Notes: generated by a model not told the origin, from the letters alone. DNA of 30,811 nt from UBA5272 sp964393005 (GCA_964393005.1 CAYMRR010000003.1:1-30811); one strand, 5' to 3'; positions 1 through 7,163 are shown, counted from the stretch's first letter. Numbers and translations are program-made.

Positions 1-395
1 ATAAAAATAGAGAAAAAGAATTAGAAGATTATAAAAAGAATATTGTAAAATTTGCTAATGAAAATTTAGTAAAAGAAATACTTCCTGTGCTAGACGGCTA
101 TGATTCTGCAAGACGAAATAAAGAGCATTGGGAAAATGTAAATCCAGATTGGAGAATAGGTGTAGAATATTTATTTTCACAGTTTATAGATATTTTATAC
201 GATGCTGGAGTAATAGTTTTTGGAGAAATAGGAGAAGAATATGATCCAAATTTTCATGAAGCTATAGAGACAGAACTCGTAGAAGATAAAAAAGATATAG
301 ACAAAATTACTACAGTTCTTCAAAAAGGATATAGAATGGGAAATAAAATACTTAGGGCTGCCAAAGTAAAAGTAGGTAAGCAAGAACAAGATTAA
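1..395 (+). CDS. grpE: GrpE nucleotide exchange factor, 5' partial
   Basis: This is the C-terminal part of GrpE, the cytoplasmic dimeric factor that releases ADP from DnaK. The frame is open from base 3 to the window edge, so the true start lies outside; the GTG at 87 is internal. The visible sequence begins in the long helix (KELEDYKKNIVKFANENLVK), passes through the typical ILPVLDGYDSA segment, and ends with the beta domain (DPNFHEAIETE, then GYRMGNKILRAAKVKV). These match the family's conserved 'lLpvlDnleRA' and 'P..HeAv ... GY.l.drvlRpA.V.V' patterns. It ends with TAA 46 bp before dnaK, in the same direction, as expected for a grpE-dnaK-dnaJ operon. Whether hrcA lies upstream cannot be seen. 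Confidence 0.93.
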   Translation, partial: KNREKELEDYKKNIVKFANENLVKEILPVLDGYDSARRNKEHWENVNPDWRIGVEYLFSQFIDILYDAGVIVFGEIGEEYDPNFHEAIETELVEDKKDIDKITTVLQKGYRMGNKILRAAKVKVGKQEQD

Positions 396-441
396 TATTA
401 TTAAAAGATAGTAAGAAAAAAGAATATAAAGAAATAAAAAT

Positions 442-2373
442 ATGAGTAAAATAATTGGAATAGATTTAGGAACAACAAATTCGGCTGTTGCTATTATAGA
501 AGGTGGACAACCAAAAATAGTAGAAAATATTGAAGGATATAGAACTACTCCTTCTGTTATCTCTTATGCCAAAAATGGAGAAAGATCTGGTGGAGTAACA
601 GCCAAAAGACAAGCAGTAATAAATCCAGAAAATACTATTTATGGAGTAAAAAGATATATGGGTCACTTTTTTAGTGATAAAGAAGTACAAAATGATATTG
701 GTAAAGTAGCCTATAAGCTTTCAGAAGGGCAAAACAACTCTGTACTCATTACTCTTGGTGGTAAAGATTATAGGCCTGAAGAAGTCTCTGCTATGATACT
801 TCAAAAATTGAAATCTGATGCCGAAGCAAAAATAGGAGAAAAGATAACCGAAGCAGTAATCACAGTGCCTGCCTATTTTAACGATTCTCAAAAGCAAGCC
901 ACTATAGATGCAGGAAAGATAGCAGGGTTAGAAGTAAAAAGAATTATTCCAGAGCCTACAGCAGCAGCTCTTGCTTATGGATTTAATACCAATAAAAATG
1001 AAAAATTGGCAGTATATGACTTTGGTGGAGGTACTTTTGATATTTCTATATTAGAGGTAGGAGATGGAGTGGTAGAAGTAAAATCTGTAGAAGGAGATTC
1101 GCATCTTGGAGGAAGAGATATAGACCATGAAGTCATGAAAATGATAATAGACAAATTTAAAGATGAAACTGGTATAGATGTTTCTAAAGATACTCTTGCT
1201 TTGCAAAGAATAGATGAAGCAGCAGAAAAAGCAAAGCATGAGCTTTCTTCTCAATCTGTAGCTGAAATCTTTTTACCGTTTTTGGCAGCAGATGATAATG
1301 GTCCAAAAAACTTTCAAATGAATCTCTCAAGAGCAGAGCTTGAAAAGATTGCTAGACCTTTTGTAGAAAGAACAATAGAAATTACTAAAAAAGCTTTAGA
1401 AAATTCTCCTTTTAAAAAGGAAGAAATTCATGACATTATTTTAGTTGGCGGGCAGACCAGAATGCCGATGGTAGCGGAAGCAGTTAAAAACCTTTTTGGA
1501 AAAGATCCAAATAGAAATATAAATCCAGATGAAGTGGTAGCTATGGGTGCAGCCGTCCAGGCAGGAGTACTTCAAGGAGATGTAAAAGATGTTTTACTTT
1601 TAGATGTTATACCTTTATCTTTAGGTATAGAAACTCTTGGTGGAGTTTCTACTAAGCTTGTAGAGAAAAATACTACTATTCCTACCCAAGCCTCACAAGT
1701 CTTTTCTACAGCAGTAGATAGCCAGACTTCAGTAGAGATTCATATTGTGCAAGGTGAAAGGCCACTTGCGACAGATAATAAATCTTTAGGAAAATTTATT
1801 TTGGATGGTATCCCTCCAGCTCCAAGAGGAGTACCACAAGTAGAAGTTGTCTTTGATATAGATGCAAATGGAATACTCAATGTAAAAGCAAAAGATAAAA
1901 CTTCAGGAAAAGAGCAATCTATAAGAATAGAAGCAAGCTCTGGCCTTAGTGATGAAGATGTAAAAAGAATGCAAAATGAAGCAGAAGCTAATGCTGAAGC
2001 AGATAAAAAGAAAATGGAATTAGTCGAAGCAAAAAACTTTGCAGACCAGACTATACATACTGCAGAAAAAGCATTAAAAGATGCGGAAGGAAAAATCTCT
2101 GATGAAATCAAAAATGATATTACAGAAAAAAGAATTAATTTAAACTCTATTAAAAACAATCCAGATTCTAGTCTTGAAGATATAAAGAAAGCTACCGAAG
2201 AGCTTACCGAATCTATGATGAAAATAGGTGAAGCTATGAAAGCTAGTGGAGAAGACCCTGTGTCTACAGAAAACCCAGATCTAAATAACGAAACTTTTGA
2301 TCATGAACATAAAGAGAGTGATGAAAAAGAAGGTGGAGAAAGTGAAGGGGAAAATAATAGTACACAAATCTAA
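442..2373 (+). CDS. dnaK: Chaperone DnaK (Hsp70)
   Basis: This is a full-length Hsp70 (643 residues, the usual bacterial length) that binds unfolded peptides under ATP control, working with GrpE and DnaJ. The ATPase domain opens with IGIDLGTTNSAVA, followed by the phosphate-binding YDFGGGTFDISIL and the ILVGGQTRMP signature near residue 335. The interdomain linker is DVLLLDVIPLSLGIETLGG, then comes the substrate-binding beta-sandwich and a charged helical lid with an acidic tail rich in E, D and N. The start ATG is preceded by an A-rich stretch (AAATAAAAAT) and no Shine-Dalgarno. It sits between grpE and dnaJ. No internal promoter is obvious, so it is probably read from an upstream operon promoter outside the window. 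Confidence 0.98.
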   Translation: MSKIIGIDLGTTNSAVAIIEGGQPKIVENIEGYRTTPSVISYAKNGERSGGVTAKRQAVINPENTIYGVKRYMGHFFSDKEVQNDIGKVAYKLSEGQNNSVLITLGGKDYRPEEVSAMILQKLKSDAEAKIGEKITEAVITVPAYFNDSQKQATIDAGKIAGLEVKRIIPEPTAAALAYGFNTNKNEKLAVYDFGGGTFDISILEVGDGVVEVKSVEGDSHLGGRDIDHEVMKMIIDKFKDETGIDVSKDTLALQRIDEAAEKAKHELSSQSVAEIFLPFLAADDNGPKNFQMNLSRAELEKIARPFVERTIEITKKALENSPFKKEEIHDIILVGGQTRMPMVAEAVKNLFGKDPNRNINPDEVVAMGAAVQAGVLQGDVKDVLLLDVIPLSLGIETLGGVSTKLVEKNTTIPTQASQVFSTAVDSQTSVEIHIVQGERPLATDNKSLGKFILDGIPPAPRGVPQVEVVFDIDANGILNVKAKDKTSGKEQSIRIEASSGLSDEDVKRMQNEAEANAEADKKKMELVEAKNFADQTIHTAEKALKDAEGKISDEIKNDITEKRINLNSIKNNPDSSLEDIKKATEELTESMMKIGEAMKASGEDPVSTENPDLNNETFDHEHKESDEKEGGESEGENNSTQI

Positions 2374-2434
2374 TTAAAGTTTTTTTAAGTAGAAAGTATA
2401 TATTTTCTACTTGCTAAAGATTTTAATAAATCAT

Positions 2435-3541
2435 ATGTCACAAAAAGATTATTATAAAATTTTAGATATAGATAAAAAGGCCTCAAAAGACGAAATAAAG
2501 AAGGCCTTTTACAAACTGGCTGCAAAGTATCATCCAGACAAAAAAGGCGGCGACGAGGCTAAATTTAAAGAAATAAACGAAGCCTATCAGACTCTCTCTA
2601 ATGATGAAAAGAGAAAACAATACGATACTTTTGGACAAACCTTTCCTGGCGGTGCTGGAGCTGGTGGAGCAGGACCATTTGGGCAGGGTGGCGGATTTGG
2701 CGGATTTGATTTTTCTGGATTTTCTGGAAGTGATTTTCATAATATGGAATTTGATCTGGGTGACATATTTGGAGATATATTTGGTGGCGGATTTGGTGGA
2801 GGTAGTAGAGTAAAAAAGGGGCGAGATATGTCTATGGAAATAGAGATAAGCTTTGAAGAAGCTGTATTTGGAGTAGAAAAAAATGTCTTAATTTCTAAAA
2901 TGTCAAAATGTAAAACATGTAAAGGAAGTAGAGCAAAACCTGGTACCAAAATGGAAACTTGTAAAAAGTGTAGTGGCTCTGGAAAAATAAAAGAAGTAAA
3001 AAGATCTATTTTTGGAGCTATAGAATCTATTAAAACATGTGATGAATGCCATGGCTCCGGAGAAACACCTAAAGAAAAATGTGAGACTTGCCGCGGAGCT
3101 GGAGTCTTGAATACAAAAGAAGATATTAAAATAAATATTCCAGCTGGGATTAAAAATAGAGAAGTTATAAAAATCTCTGAAATGGGAGAGGCTATAGCAG
3201 ATGGTAAAACTGGAGACCTATATGTGACAGTATTAGTAAAGCCACATAAAGTTTGGAAAAGGGAAGGCAATGACTTAGTCATAACTCAAAATATAAAACT
3301 AACAGATGCCTTGCTTGGAGCAAAATATAAAATAGAAAGCCTGGATGGAATAGTAGAGCTAGATATACCAAAAGGTGTATCTCCAAATGAAATATTAAAA
3401 ATAAAAGGAAAGGGAGTGCCAAATTTACACAATAAAAAAGAAAGAGGAGATATATTAGTAAAAGTAAATATTGAAATACCAAAAAACCTTTCTAAAAAAG
3501 TAGAAAAGATAATAGAAGATTTAAAAGAAGAAGGGATTTAG
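2435..3541 (+). CDS. dnaJ: Chaperone DnaJ (Hsp40, type I)
   Basis: This is the co-chaperone that stimulates DnaK ATP hydrolysis and delivers substrates. Domains in order: the J domain (KDYYKILDIDKKAS, with the catalytic HPD in KYHPDKKGG), a Gly/Phe-rich linker (about residues 75-125), a zinc-finger domain with four CxxC pairs (CKTC, CKKC, CDEC, CETC), and the C-terminal substrate-binding domain. I place the start at ATG 2435 (368 residues). A TTG at 2411 would add eight residues, but the family begins right before the J domain. The first zinc repeat is CxxCxGSR rather than CxxCxGxG. The stop is TAG and overlaps the stop of the convergent gene at 3538 by four bases. Confidence 0.97.
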   Translation: MSQKDYYKILDIDKKASKDEIKKAFYKLAAKYHPDKKGGDEAKFKEINEAYQTLSNDEKRKQYDTFGQTFPGGAGAGGAGPFGQGGGFGGFDFSGFSGSDFHNMEFDLGDIFGDIFGGGFGGGSRVKKGRDMSMEIEISFEEAVFGVEKNVLISKMSKCKTCKGSRAKPGTKMETCKKCSGSGKIKEVKRSIFGAIESIKTCDECHGSGETPKEKCETCRGAGVLNTKEDIKINIPAGIKNREVIKISEMGEAIADGKTGDLYVTVLVKPHKVWKREGNDLVITQNIKLTDALLGAKYKIESLDGIVELDIPKGVSPNEILKIKGKGVPNLHNKKERGDILVKVNIEIPKNLSKKVEKIIEDLKEEGI

Positions 3542-3765
3542 CTTTTAAGAAGATTTGCTCCATTGCTATAAGCTAAAATAAGAAAGAAAATTAATAGTAT
3601 TGTAATAATAAAAATAATAATCAGAGACTTTTTTAGATTTGAATATTTTTTTTCTACAATTTTGGCTTCTACTATTTCTAATAGTTTTTCTGTTTCAGAA
3701 AGAGGAGAATTTTCATTTATAATTTGCTCTTCTTCTTTTTTTATTTCTTGATTTTGTATTTCCAT
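3538..3765 (-). CDS. Small single-span membrane protein, unknown
   Basis: This encodes 75 residues. A charged N-terminal half (NQEIKKEEEQIINENS, then a predicted helix with SETEKLLEIVEAKIVEKK) is followed by one hydrophobic span (about residues 48-67) and a short tail NGANLLKS. A protein with a cytoplasmic acidic domain and a C-terminal tail anchor would look like this. I recognise no family. The stop codon TAA shares bases 3538-3540 with dnaJ, which converges on it. An extended -10 (TGATATAAT, read on the minus strand) lies only 7 nt from the ATG, so the mRNA may be leaderless. The promoter, clean start and codon pattern make it a likely real gene. Confidence 0.65.
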   Translation of the reverse strand: MEIQNQEIKKEEEQIINENSPLSETEKLLEIVEAKIVEKKYSNLKKSLIIIFIITILLIFFLILAYSNGANLLKS

Positions 3766-3772
3766 AAAAATA

Positions 3773-3781
3773 ATTATATCA
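3773..3781 (-). promoter_or_regulatory. Extended -10 promoter element, possibly leaderless
   Basis: On the minus strand the bases read TGATATAAT, a perfect -10 hexamer with the TGn extension. The ATG at 3765 follows after only 7 nt, so transcription would start at or next to the start codon. No good -35 is visible at 17 bp. Confidence 0.55.
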
Positions 3782-3800
3782 TGATATAAAAAATAAATAA

Positions 3801-3829
3801 TTTAAAGTTTTAGTAAAATAATGTATAAT
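3801..3829 (+). promoter_or_regulatory. Promoter of tRNA-Gln(CUG)
   Basis: TTTAAA (3801-3806), a 17-bp spacer and a perfect TATAAT (3824-3829) lie 11 bp before the tRNA acceptor stem. The -35 is weak. Confidence 0.5.
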
Positions 3830-3840
3830 AAATAAAATTT

Positions 3841-3914
3841 TGCCCGGTCGTCTAAAGGTAGGACAGCAGTTTCTGGCACTGTTAATCGAGGTTCGATTCC
3901 TTGCCGGGCAGCCA
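3841..3914 (+). tRNA. tRNA-Gln, anticodon CUG
   Basis: A complete cloverleaf can be drawn by hand. The acceptor stem is TGCCCGG (3841-3847) with CCGGGCA (3904-3910). The D stem is GTCT with GGAC, and the anticodon stem is GCAGT with ACTGT enclosing the loop TTCTGGC. The T stem is CGAGG with CCTTG around TTCGATT. The anticodon is CTG at 3873-3875, reading CAG (Gln). The discriminator is G (3911) and the CCA end is encoded (3912-3914). The U1-A72 closing pair agrees with bacterial tRNA-Gln. A second glutamine tRNA (UUG) lies at 7082-7155 in the opposite orientation. Confidence 0.95.
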
Positions 3915-3943
3915 TTGACAAAACACTTTATTTTTGATAATTT
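3915..3943 (+). promoter_or_regulatory. Strong extended -10 promoter for the membrane gene at 3979
   Basis: TTGACA (3915-3920) begins directly after the tRNA CCA. A 17-bp spacer leads to TAATTT (3938-3943), preceded by TGA. The expected start near 3950 gives a leader of about 29 nt ending in an A-rich run before the ATG. Confidence 0.7.
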
Positions 3944-3978
3944 CTAATAAGAAATACGAACTTTAAAAATATTAAAAA

Positions 3979-4659
3979 ATGAGAAATTATAAAAAGTCTT
4001 TTAGAAGAGCCACAGATGATCAAAGAGAGTGGTATTCTTGGGCTAGAGCTAGCCTTATACTTGTACTAATACATTTTTTGGTATTAGGATTTGTCTATGA
4101 TTGGTGGATATTTTCTTCTTATAGAGAAAGTTTTCTTTTAATAAGAGAAAATAGTGGTGTATACAAGCTTTTTTCTTTTTTACCAAAGGAAAGAGGTTTG
4201 TTGCTTCCTTCTAAAGTCTGGAGTATAGCTACTTTGCCTATAGCCTCCTTTATTCTTTTACTTCTTTATAAGAGATTAAGAGATGAAGAAGGTTATAATG
4301 CAGTTTTAATTATGTTTTTTATAGGAGGAATAGGGGCTAGCCTTTATTCTAAATATTTAAAAATTCCTATTTTAGAAGAGCTAATTATATATTTATTATT
4401 AATATTGCTTCTAACTCTTTTTTCTATTTTTATAAAAGAAAGAAGCCAAATATTATTAAGAGTTGCTTTATTTAGCTATATTCTTGGTGTCGCTACTAGT
4501 ATAGCGGTTTACCCTTCATATGGTGGAGTGAAGGTAGGATCTTTAGTTTTTTTGGTAAATTTATTAGTTCTTTTAATTTCTTTTATATTTACAAAAAAGT
4601 TTTGGAGAAAGTTTATTTACTGGTTGCGAGCCAAAGATATAAGATTTCCATTAGATTAA
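3979..4659 (+). CDS. Six-span membrane protein, paralogue of the gene at 4880
   Basis: I recognise no characterised family. The 226 residues have a basic N-terminus, then hydrophobic spans at about 23-41, 82-98, 107-123, 133-152, 158-178 and 186-205, and a basic C-terminus (KKFWRKFIYWLRAK), so both ends are probably cytoplasmic. The loop after the first span carries FLLIRENSGVYKLFSFLP, which is probably extracytoplasmic. The first 40 residues align without gaps to the next gene (W21/W12, R23/R14, S25/S16, I31-H32/I22-H23, LVL, VY), so the two arose by duplication. It has its own strong promoter just after tRNA-Gln and its own terminator at 4664-4702, so it is a monocistronic unit. The function is unknown. 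Confidence 0.85.
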   Translation: MRNYKKSFRRATDDQREWYSWARASLILVLIHFLVLGFVYDWWIFSSYRESFLLIRENSGVYKLFSFLPKERGLLLPSKVWSIATLPIASFILLLLYKRLRDEEGYNAVLIMFFIGGIGASLYSKYLKIPILEELIIYLLLILLLTLFSIFIKERSQILLRVALFSYILGVATSIAVYPSYGGVKVGSLVFLVNLLVLLISFIFTKKFWRKFIYWLRAKDIRFPLD

Positions 4660-4663
4660 TGAG

Positions 4664-4702
4664 AAAAAGATTTGTCTTGATTAGAAAGACAAATCTTTTT
4701 TT
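4664..4702 (+). terminator. Rho-independent terminator
   Basis: The 15-bp arms AAAAAGATTTGTCTT (4664-4678) and AAGACAAATCTTTTT (4686-4700) enclose a 7-nt loop and run into a T tract. It closes the transcript of the membrane gene ending at 4659. Confidence 0.88.
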
Positions 4703-4724
4703 AAAATTTTAATACCAAAAACAC

Positions 4725-4753
4725 TTGACTTTTAAAATGCCTTGTGATATATT
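4725..4753 (+). promoter_or_regulatory. Strong extended -10 promoter ahead of a short hairpin leader
   Basis: TTGACT (4725-4730), a 17-bp spacer and TATATT (4748-4753) with the TGA extension. Expected start about 4760. The bases after the -10 (ATAATTGG, then AATATGCTCT) recur almost exactly downstream of the minus-strand promoter at 27245-27273. Confidence 0.75.
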
Positions 4754-4759
4754 ATAATT

Positions 4760-4801
4760 GGAAGAATATGCTCTCCTTTTTTCAAAAAAGGGGAGTTTTT
4801 A
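4760..4801 (+). ncRNA. Candidate short leader RNA with attenuator-like hairpin
   Basis: A transcript from the promoter at 4725-4753 would meet, within about 10 nt, an 11-bp hairpin (CTCTCCTTTTT at 4771-4781 with AAAAAGGGGAG at 4785-4795, one G-T pair) followed by five T residues. That is the form of an intrinsic terminator, so most transcripts may end as RNAs of about 40 nt, with read-through reaching the membrane gene at 4880. A 13-codon reading frame starts at ATG 4768 behind GGAAGA and runs through the hairpin to TAA at 4807-4809, so a translated leader is possible. What signal would control it is not visible. Confidence 0.5.
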
Positions 4802-4879
4802 TTATATAATTTTGTTTTGACTAAATTAGCTTCATTTGCTAGTATACTTTTAGTATATAAATTTTTAAATTTTTTAAAA

Positions 4880-5548
4880 ATGAGCACTTTAACAAAAAAA
4901 GAAATTAATTTTTGGATAAGAGTCTCTCTTTTGGCTTTTATTATCCATACTTTAGTGTTGAGTCTTGTTTATAATGATTTTGGTATTTTTTTACCTCAAA
5001 AACAAGATTTTTTGCTGCTTAGAAATATTACTAAATATTTCTATGGTATTTCTTGGACTATATCTTATAGAAAGTATTTTCCAAGAATTATAGACTCTTT
5101 TACTATACCTTTATTTTATTATTTATATTTAATACTTAATAAATATTTTAAAAAAGAAAAAGAAAAAGAAATATTCAAAGAATATTGGGAATATTCTATT
5201 TTAGCTGCTTTTTTGGGAATAGTATTTATCTATCTTTTGGGCTGGATAGTAGGACTTACAGAAATTTTATCTTTAATTTTAATTTTTAATTTCTTTTTAT
5301 ACAAAAAAGAAAAAAATCTAAAAAGAAATATTTTTTATAAACTTTTACCTGGTTTTATTTTAGGAATGGTTGTAGGACTTAGTTTAAGTTTGTTTACTAG
5401 TGTAGGGCTATTCTTGTCGGTATTTTTAGGATTTTGTTTTACTTTTTTGTTTATAGCTTCAAAAGAATTAACTTTCTTTTCTTTAAAAATGTCAGAAAGA
5501 TTTATTCTTTGGTTTAAAAAAGTTATTAAAAGAAAAAAAAGCTTGTAG
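4880..5548 (+). CDS. Six-span membrane protein, paralogue of the gene at 3979
   Basis: I recognise no characterised family. With the start at ATG 4880 (A-rich upstream) the protein has 222 residues. A TTG at 4817 would add 21 residues and lies just after the leader terminator, so I do not use it. Spans are at about 12-31, 73-87, 106-122, 127-141, 154-172 and 175-195, with a basic C-terminus. The first span and following loop (WIRVSL, IIHTLVL, VY, then FLLLRN) match the upstream neighbour at the same spacing, while the later part has diverged in sequence but keeps its topology. It is preceded by a promoter and attenuator-like hairpin and ends in TAG, which lies inside the stem-loop of a shared terminator. 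Confidence 0.85.
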   Translation: MSTLTKKEINFWIRVSLLAFIIHTLVLSLVYNDFGIFLPQKQDFLLLRNITKYFYGISWTISYRKYFPRIIDSFTIPLFYYLYLILNKYFKKEKEKEIFKEYWEYSILAAFLGIVFIYLLGWIVGLTEILSLILIFNFFLYKKEKNLKRNIFYKLLPGFILGMVVGLSLSLFTSVGLFLSVFLGFCFTFLFIASKELTFFSLKMSERFILWFKKVIKRKKSL

Positions 5549-5567
5549 AAATACAAGCTTTTTTATT
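5535..5567. terminator. Bidirectional terminator with GAAA loop
   Basis: Arms AAAAAAGCTTGTA (5535-5547) and TACAAGCTTTTTT (5552-5564) enclose a GAAA tetraloop, with A and T tracts on the two sides so it can work on both strands. The TAG stop of the upstream gene (5546-5548) lies at the top of the stem. It separates this gene from the convergent L,D-transpeptidase gene. Confidence 0.9.
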
Positions 5568-5578
5568 TAGATTATTAT

Positions 5579-6571
5579 TTAATCTCGCACTATGACTGTA
5601 GTTCCAAGATCTGCCCAGTTGTAGAGCTTTTCAGCATCTTCTGGAGTAAGATTTACACAGCCGTGAGACCATTGATGGCCAAAATTGTCATGCCAATATG
5701 CTCCGTGTATAGCTCCGCCTTGATAAGTAAAATACATTACCCAAGATACTCCTGGAAGATCATAATATTGTCCAGAAATACCTGGTAAAGGCCCTTGCAT
5801 ATATCGGCTTGGAGTTTTTTCAAAAATATTAAAGGTACCTCTTGGTGTAGGTAAATCGTCTAATCCTGTAGAGATAAGTATTTCCATAAAAAGCTCTTCT
5901 CCATTATAAGCATAAAGCTTTTGCTCATTTCTACTTATAACTATTTTTTTATCTGTAAGATTTTCCACTTTAGCTTCTTCGGTATATCTTATACGATAAG
6001 AATCTATTTCTTTTAAATAGTCACTAGAGACATACCACTCACTTGCTAATCTATCAGAATATCTTACCCATTCATCAAATACTATATGATGCCAAGTTAT
6101 ACCTTCTGACTCTATAGTCTCTCCTGTAGCTTTTAAGACCATACCATTTCGGAGGCTAGTGACTACAGGGCAAGCGGTGCTAGGGCAGGCTCTAGCTCTT
6201 ACACATTCTCCTCCAAAATATGGGTCACAGCTTTCTATAACTTCTACATATTTTCCTTCTTTCAAAATATAATCGGAAAGAGAAGATGGATTGCTGGTTA
6301 AAGAGTTTTTTATTTCTTCTTTTACTTCTATTTCTTCTTTTACTTCCACTTCTTCTAGATTTTCTAATTCTTCAATAAAATAATTATCAGAATAATATTC
6401 TTTTTTTAATTCTTCTTCTTTTTGAAAATAAGAAGAATTGATTTTGTTTTGAAGATAGCTGTTATTTGTAAAAGCTAAAGATACAAAATAGGCAAATAAA
6501 ATAAAAAGAAAAATAGAAAAAGAGTAAATTATTACTTTATATATTTTAAAAGATTTCTTTTTATTATTCAT
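5579..6571 (-). CDS. L,D-transpeptidase (YkuD domain) with SH3-like domain
   Basis: This enzyme class forms 3-3 cross-links in peptidoglycan, or attaches proteins to it, outside the membrane. From ATG 6571 it has 330 residues: a membrane span (about 11-33), an acidic linker with a repeated VKEEI unit, an SH3-like cell-wall-binding domain with four cysteines (CDPYFGGECVRARACPSTAC), and a C-terminal YkuD domain. The catalytic motif HGAYWH ... SHGCVNL is intact, with the nucleophile near C305. The start at 6571 is 1 bp after the upstream gene's stop; a longer start at 6625 would overlap that gene by 53 bp and delay the membrane span. The cysteines may form disulfides outside the cell. It follows a VanZ/YjdF-like gene as a two-gene operon. 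Confidence 0.93.
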   Translation of the reverse strand: MNNKKKSFKIYKVIIYSFSIFLFILFAYFVSLAFTNNSYLQNKINSSYFQKEEELKKEYYSDNYFIEELENLEEVEVKEEIEVKEEIKNSLTSNPSSLSDYILKEGKYVEVIESCDPYFGGECVRARACPSTACPVVTSLRNGMVLKATGETIESEGITWHHIVFDEWVRYSDRLASEWYVSSDYLKEIDSYRIRYTEEAKVENLTDKKIVISRNEQKLYAYNGEELFMEILISTGLDDLPTPRGTFNIFEKTPSRYMQGPLPGISGQYYDLPGVSWVMYFTYQGGAIHGAYWHDNFGHQWSHGCVNLTPEDAEKLYNWADLGTTVIVRD

Positions 6572-6572
6572 T

Positions 6573-7070
6573 TTATTCTTTTTTAATTTTAAAGGGTATT
6601 TTCTCATCAAAAAGTATAAACACACTTCCTAATATTATACCAAATAGATTGGAAGAAAGGTCTAGCCAAGTATCATAATCAGAATCAGCAAAAGTAAGAT
6701 TTGTAGAAATTTGCATTAAAAATTCAAAAATTTCATTTAATACTCCAAGAAAACTTACAAGAAAAGCTGAAAGAATAAATAAAGAAAGCTTGTCGAGAGA
6801 AACTTTACTATCTTTAAAAGATAAATAAGAAAACATCATGCCTAAAAAAGCTCCTGCTATGGCATGTTGAAACCTATTTGCAAGTTCAGTATCAGGGATA
6901 ATCTTTACTATTAAAAAAGATAAAGCTCCAAAAAGAATAATAATAAGAGCCGAGCTGGTTTTCGGATGATGAAGCTTTGCATTTTTAGCTTTAAAGAAAT
7001 ATTGCCAAATATAAGTTAAAAATAAATAAGAAAGAGTATAGGCTATTATAAATAAATATATAAAAAGCAT
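6573..7070 (-). CDS. VanZ/YjdF-like integral membrane protein
   Basis: This encodes 165 residues with four to five hydrophobic spans. Conserved-looking polar residues sit in or near the membrane: RFQHAIAGAFLG, then GVLNEIFEF, then DTWLDLSSNLFGIILGS. An acidic residue in a span followed by a D...D...N...G pattern is typical of VanZ-like and YjdF/DUF2238 proteins, whose biochemical role is largely unknown; some affect glycopeptide or lipopeptide resistance. I cannot choose between the two groups by eye. It is 1 bp upstream of the L,D-transpeptidase, so the pair is probably co-transcribed and may share a cell-envelope role. This is inference from context. Confidence 0.6.
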   Translation of the reverse strand: MLFIYLFIIAYTLSYLFLTYIWQYFFKAKNAKLHHPKTSSALIIILFGALSFLIVKIIPDTELANRFQHAIAGAFLGMMFSYLSFKDSKVSLDKLSLFILSAFLVSFLGVLNEIFEFLMQISTNLTFADSDYDTWLDLSSNLFGIILGSVFILFDEKIPFKIKKE

Positions 7071-7081
7071 AGATTTAATTT

Positions 7082-7155
7082 TGGCTGCCAGACCTGGAAT
7101 CGAACCAAGATTAACAGCTTCAAAGGCTGCTGTCCTACCATTAGACGACCTGGCA
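7082..7155 (-). tRNA. tRNA-Gln, anticodon UUG
   Basis: Read on the minus strand, the acceptor stem TGCCAGG pairs with TCTGGCA. The D stem is GTCT with GGAC, and the anticodon stem GCAGC pairs with GCTGT around CTTTGAA. The T stem CTTGG pairs with CCAGG around TTCGATT. The anticodon is TTG (7121-7123), reading CAA and possibly CAG. The discriminator is G (7085) and CCA is encoded (7082-7084). Its D-arm and anticodon-stem sequence is almost identical to the tRNA-Gln(CUG) at 3841, so the two are inverted near-copies flanking four envelope genes. Confidence 0.95.
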
Positions 7156-7163
7156 ATAGATAA

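Noticed and set aside
1740..2159. 139-codon open frame antisense to dnaK
   Set aside because: Shadow of the dnaK coding frame; Ser/Phe-rich composition typical of reversed AT-rich genes and no promoter or family match.
2411..2434. TTG start extending DnaJ by eight residues
   Set aside because: DnaJ proteins begin right before the J domain, matching ATG 2435.
2737..3282. 181-codon open frame antisense to dnaJ
   Set aside because: Shadow frame; dnaJ on the other strand is certain, and the product has the Ser/Pro/Phe-rich look of a reversed gene.
4817..4879. TTG start that would extend the membrane gene by 21 residues
   Set aside because: It would start just after the leader terminator, has no A-rich context, and puts extra residues before the paralogue's conserved N-terminus; ATG 4880 fits better.
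6572..6625. Longer N-terminus for the L,D-transpeptidase
   Set aside because: It would overlap the upstream gene by 53 bp; ATG 6571 follows that gene's stop directly and gives a normal anchor.
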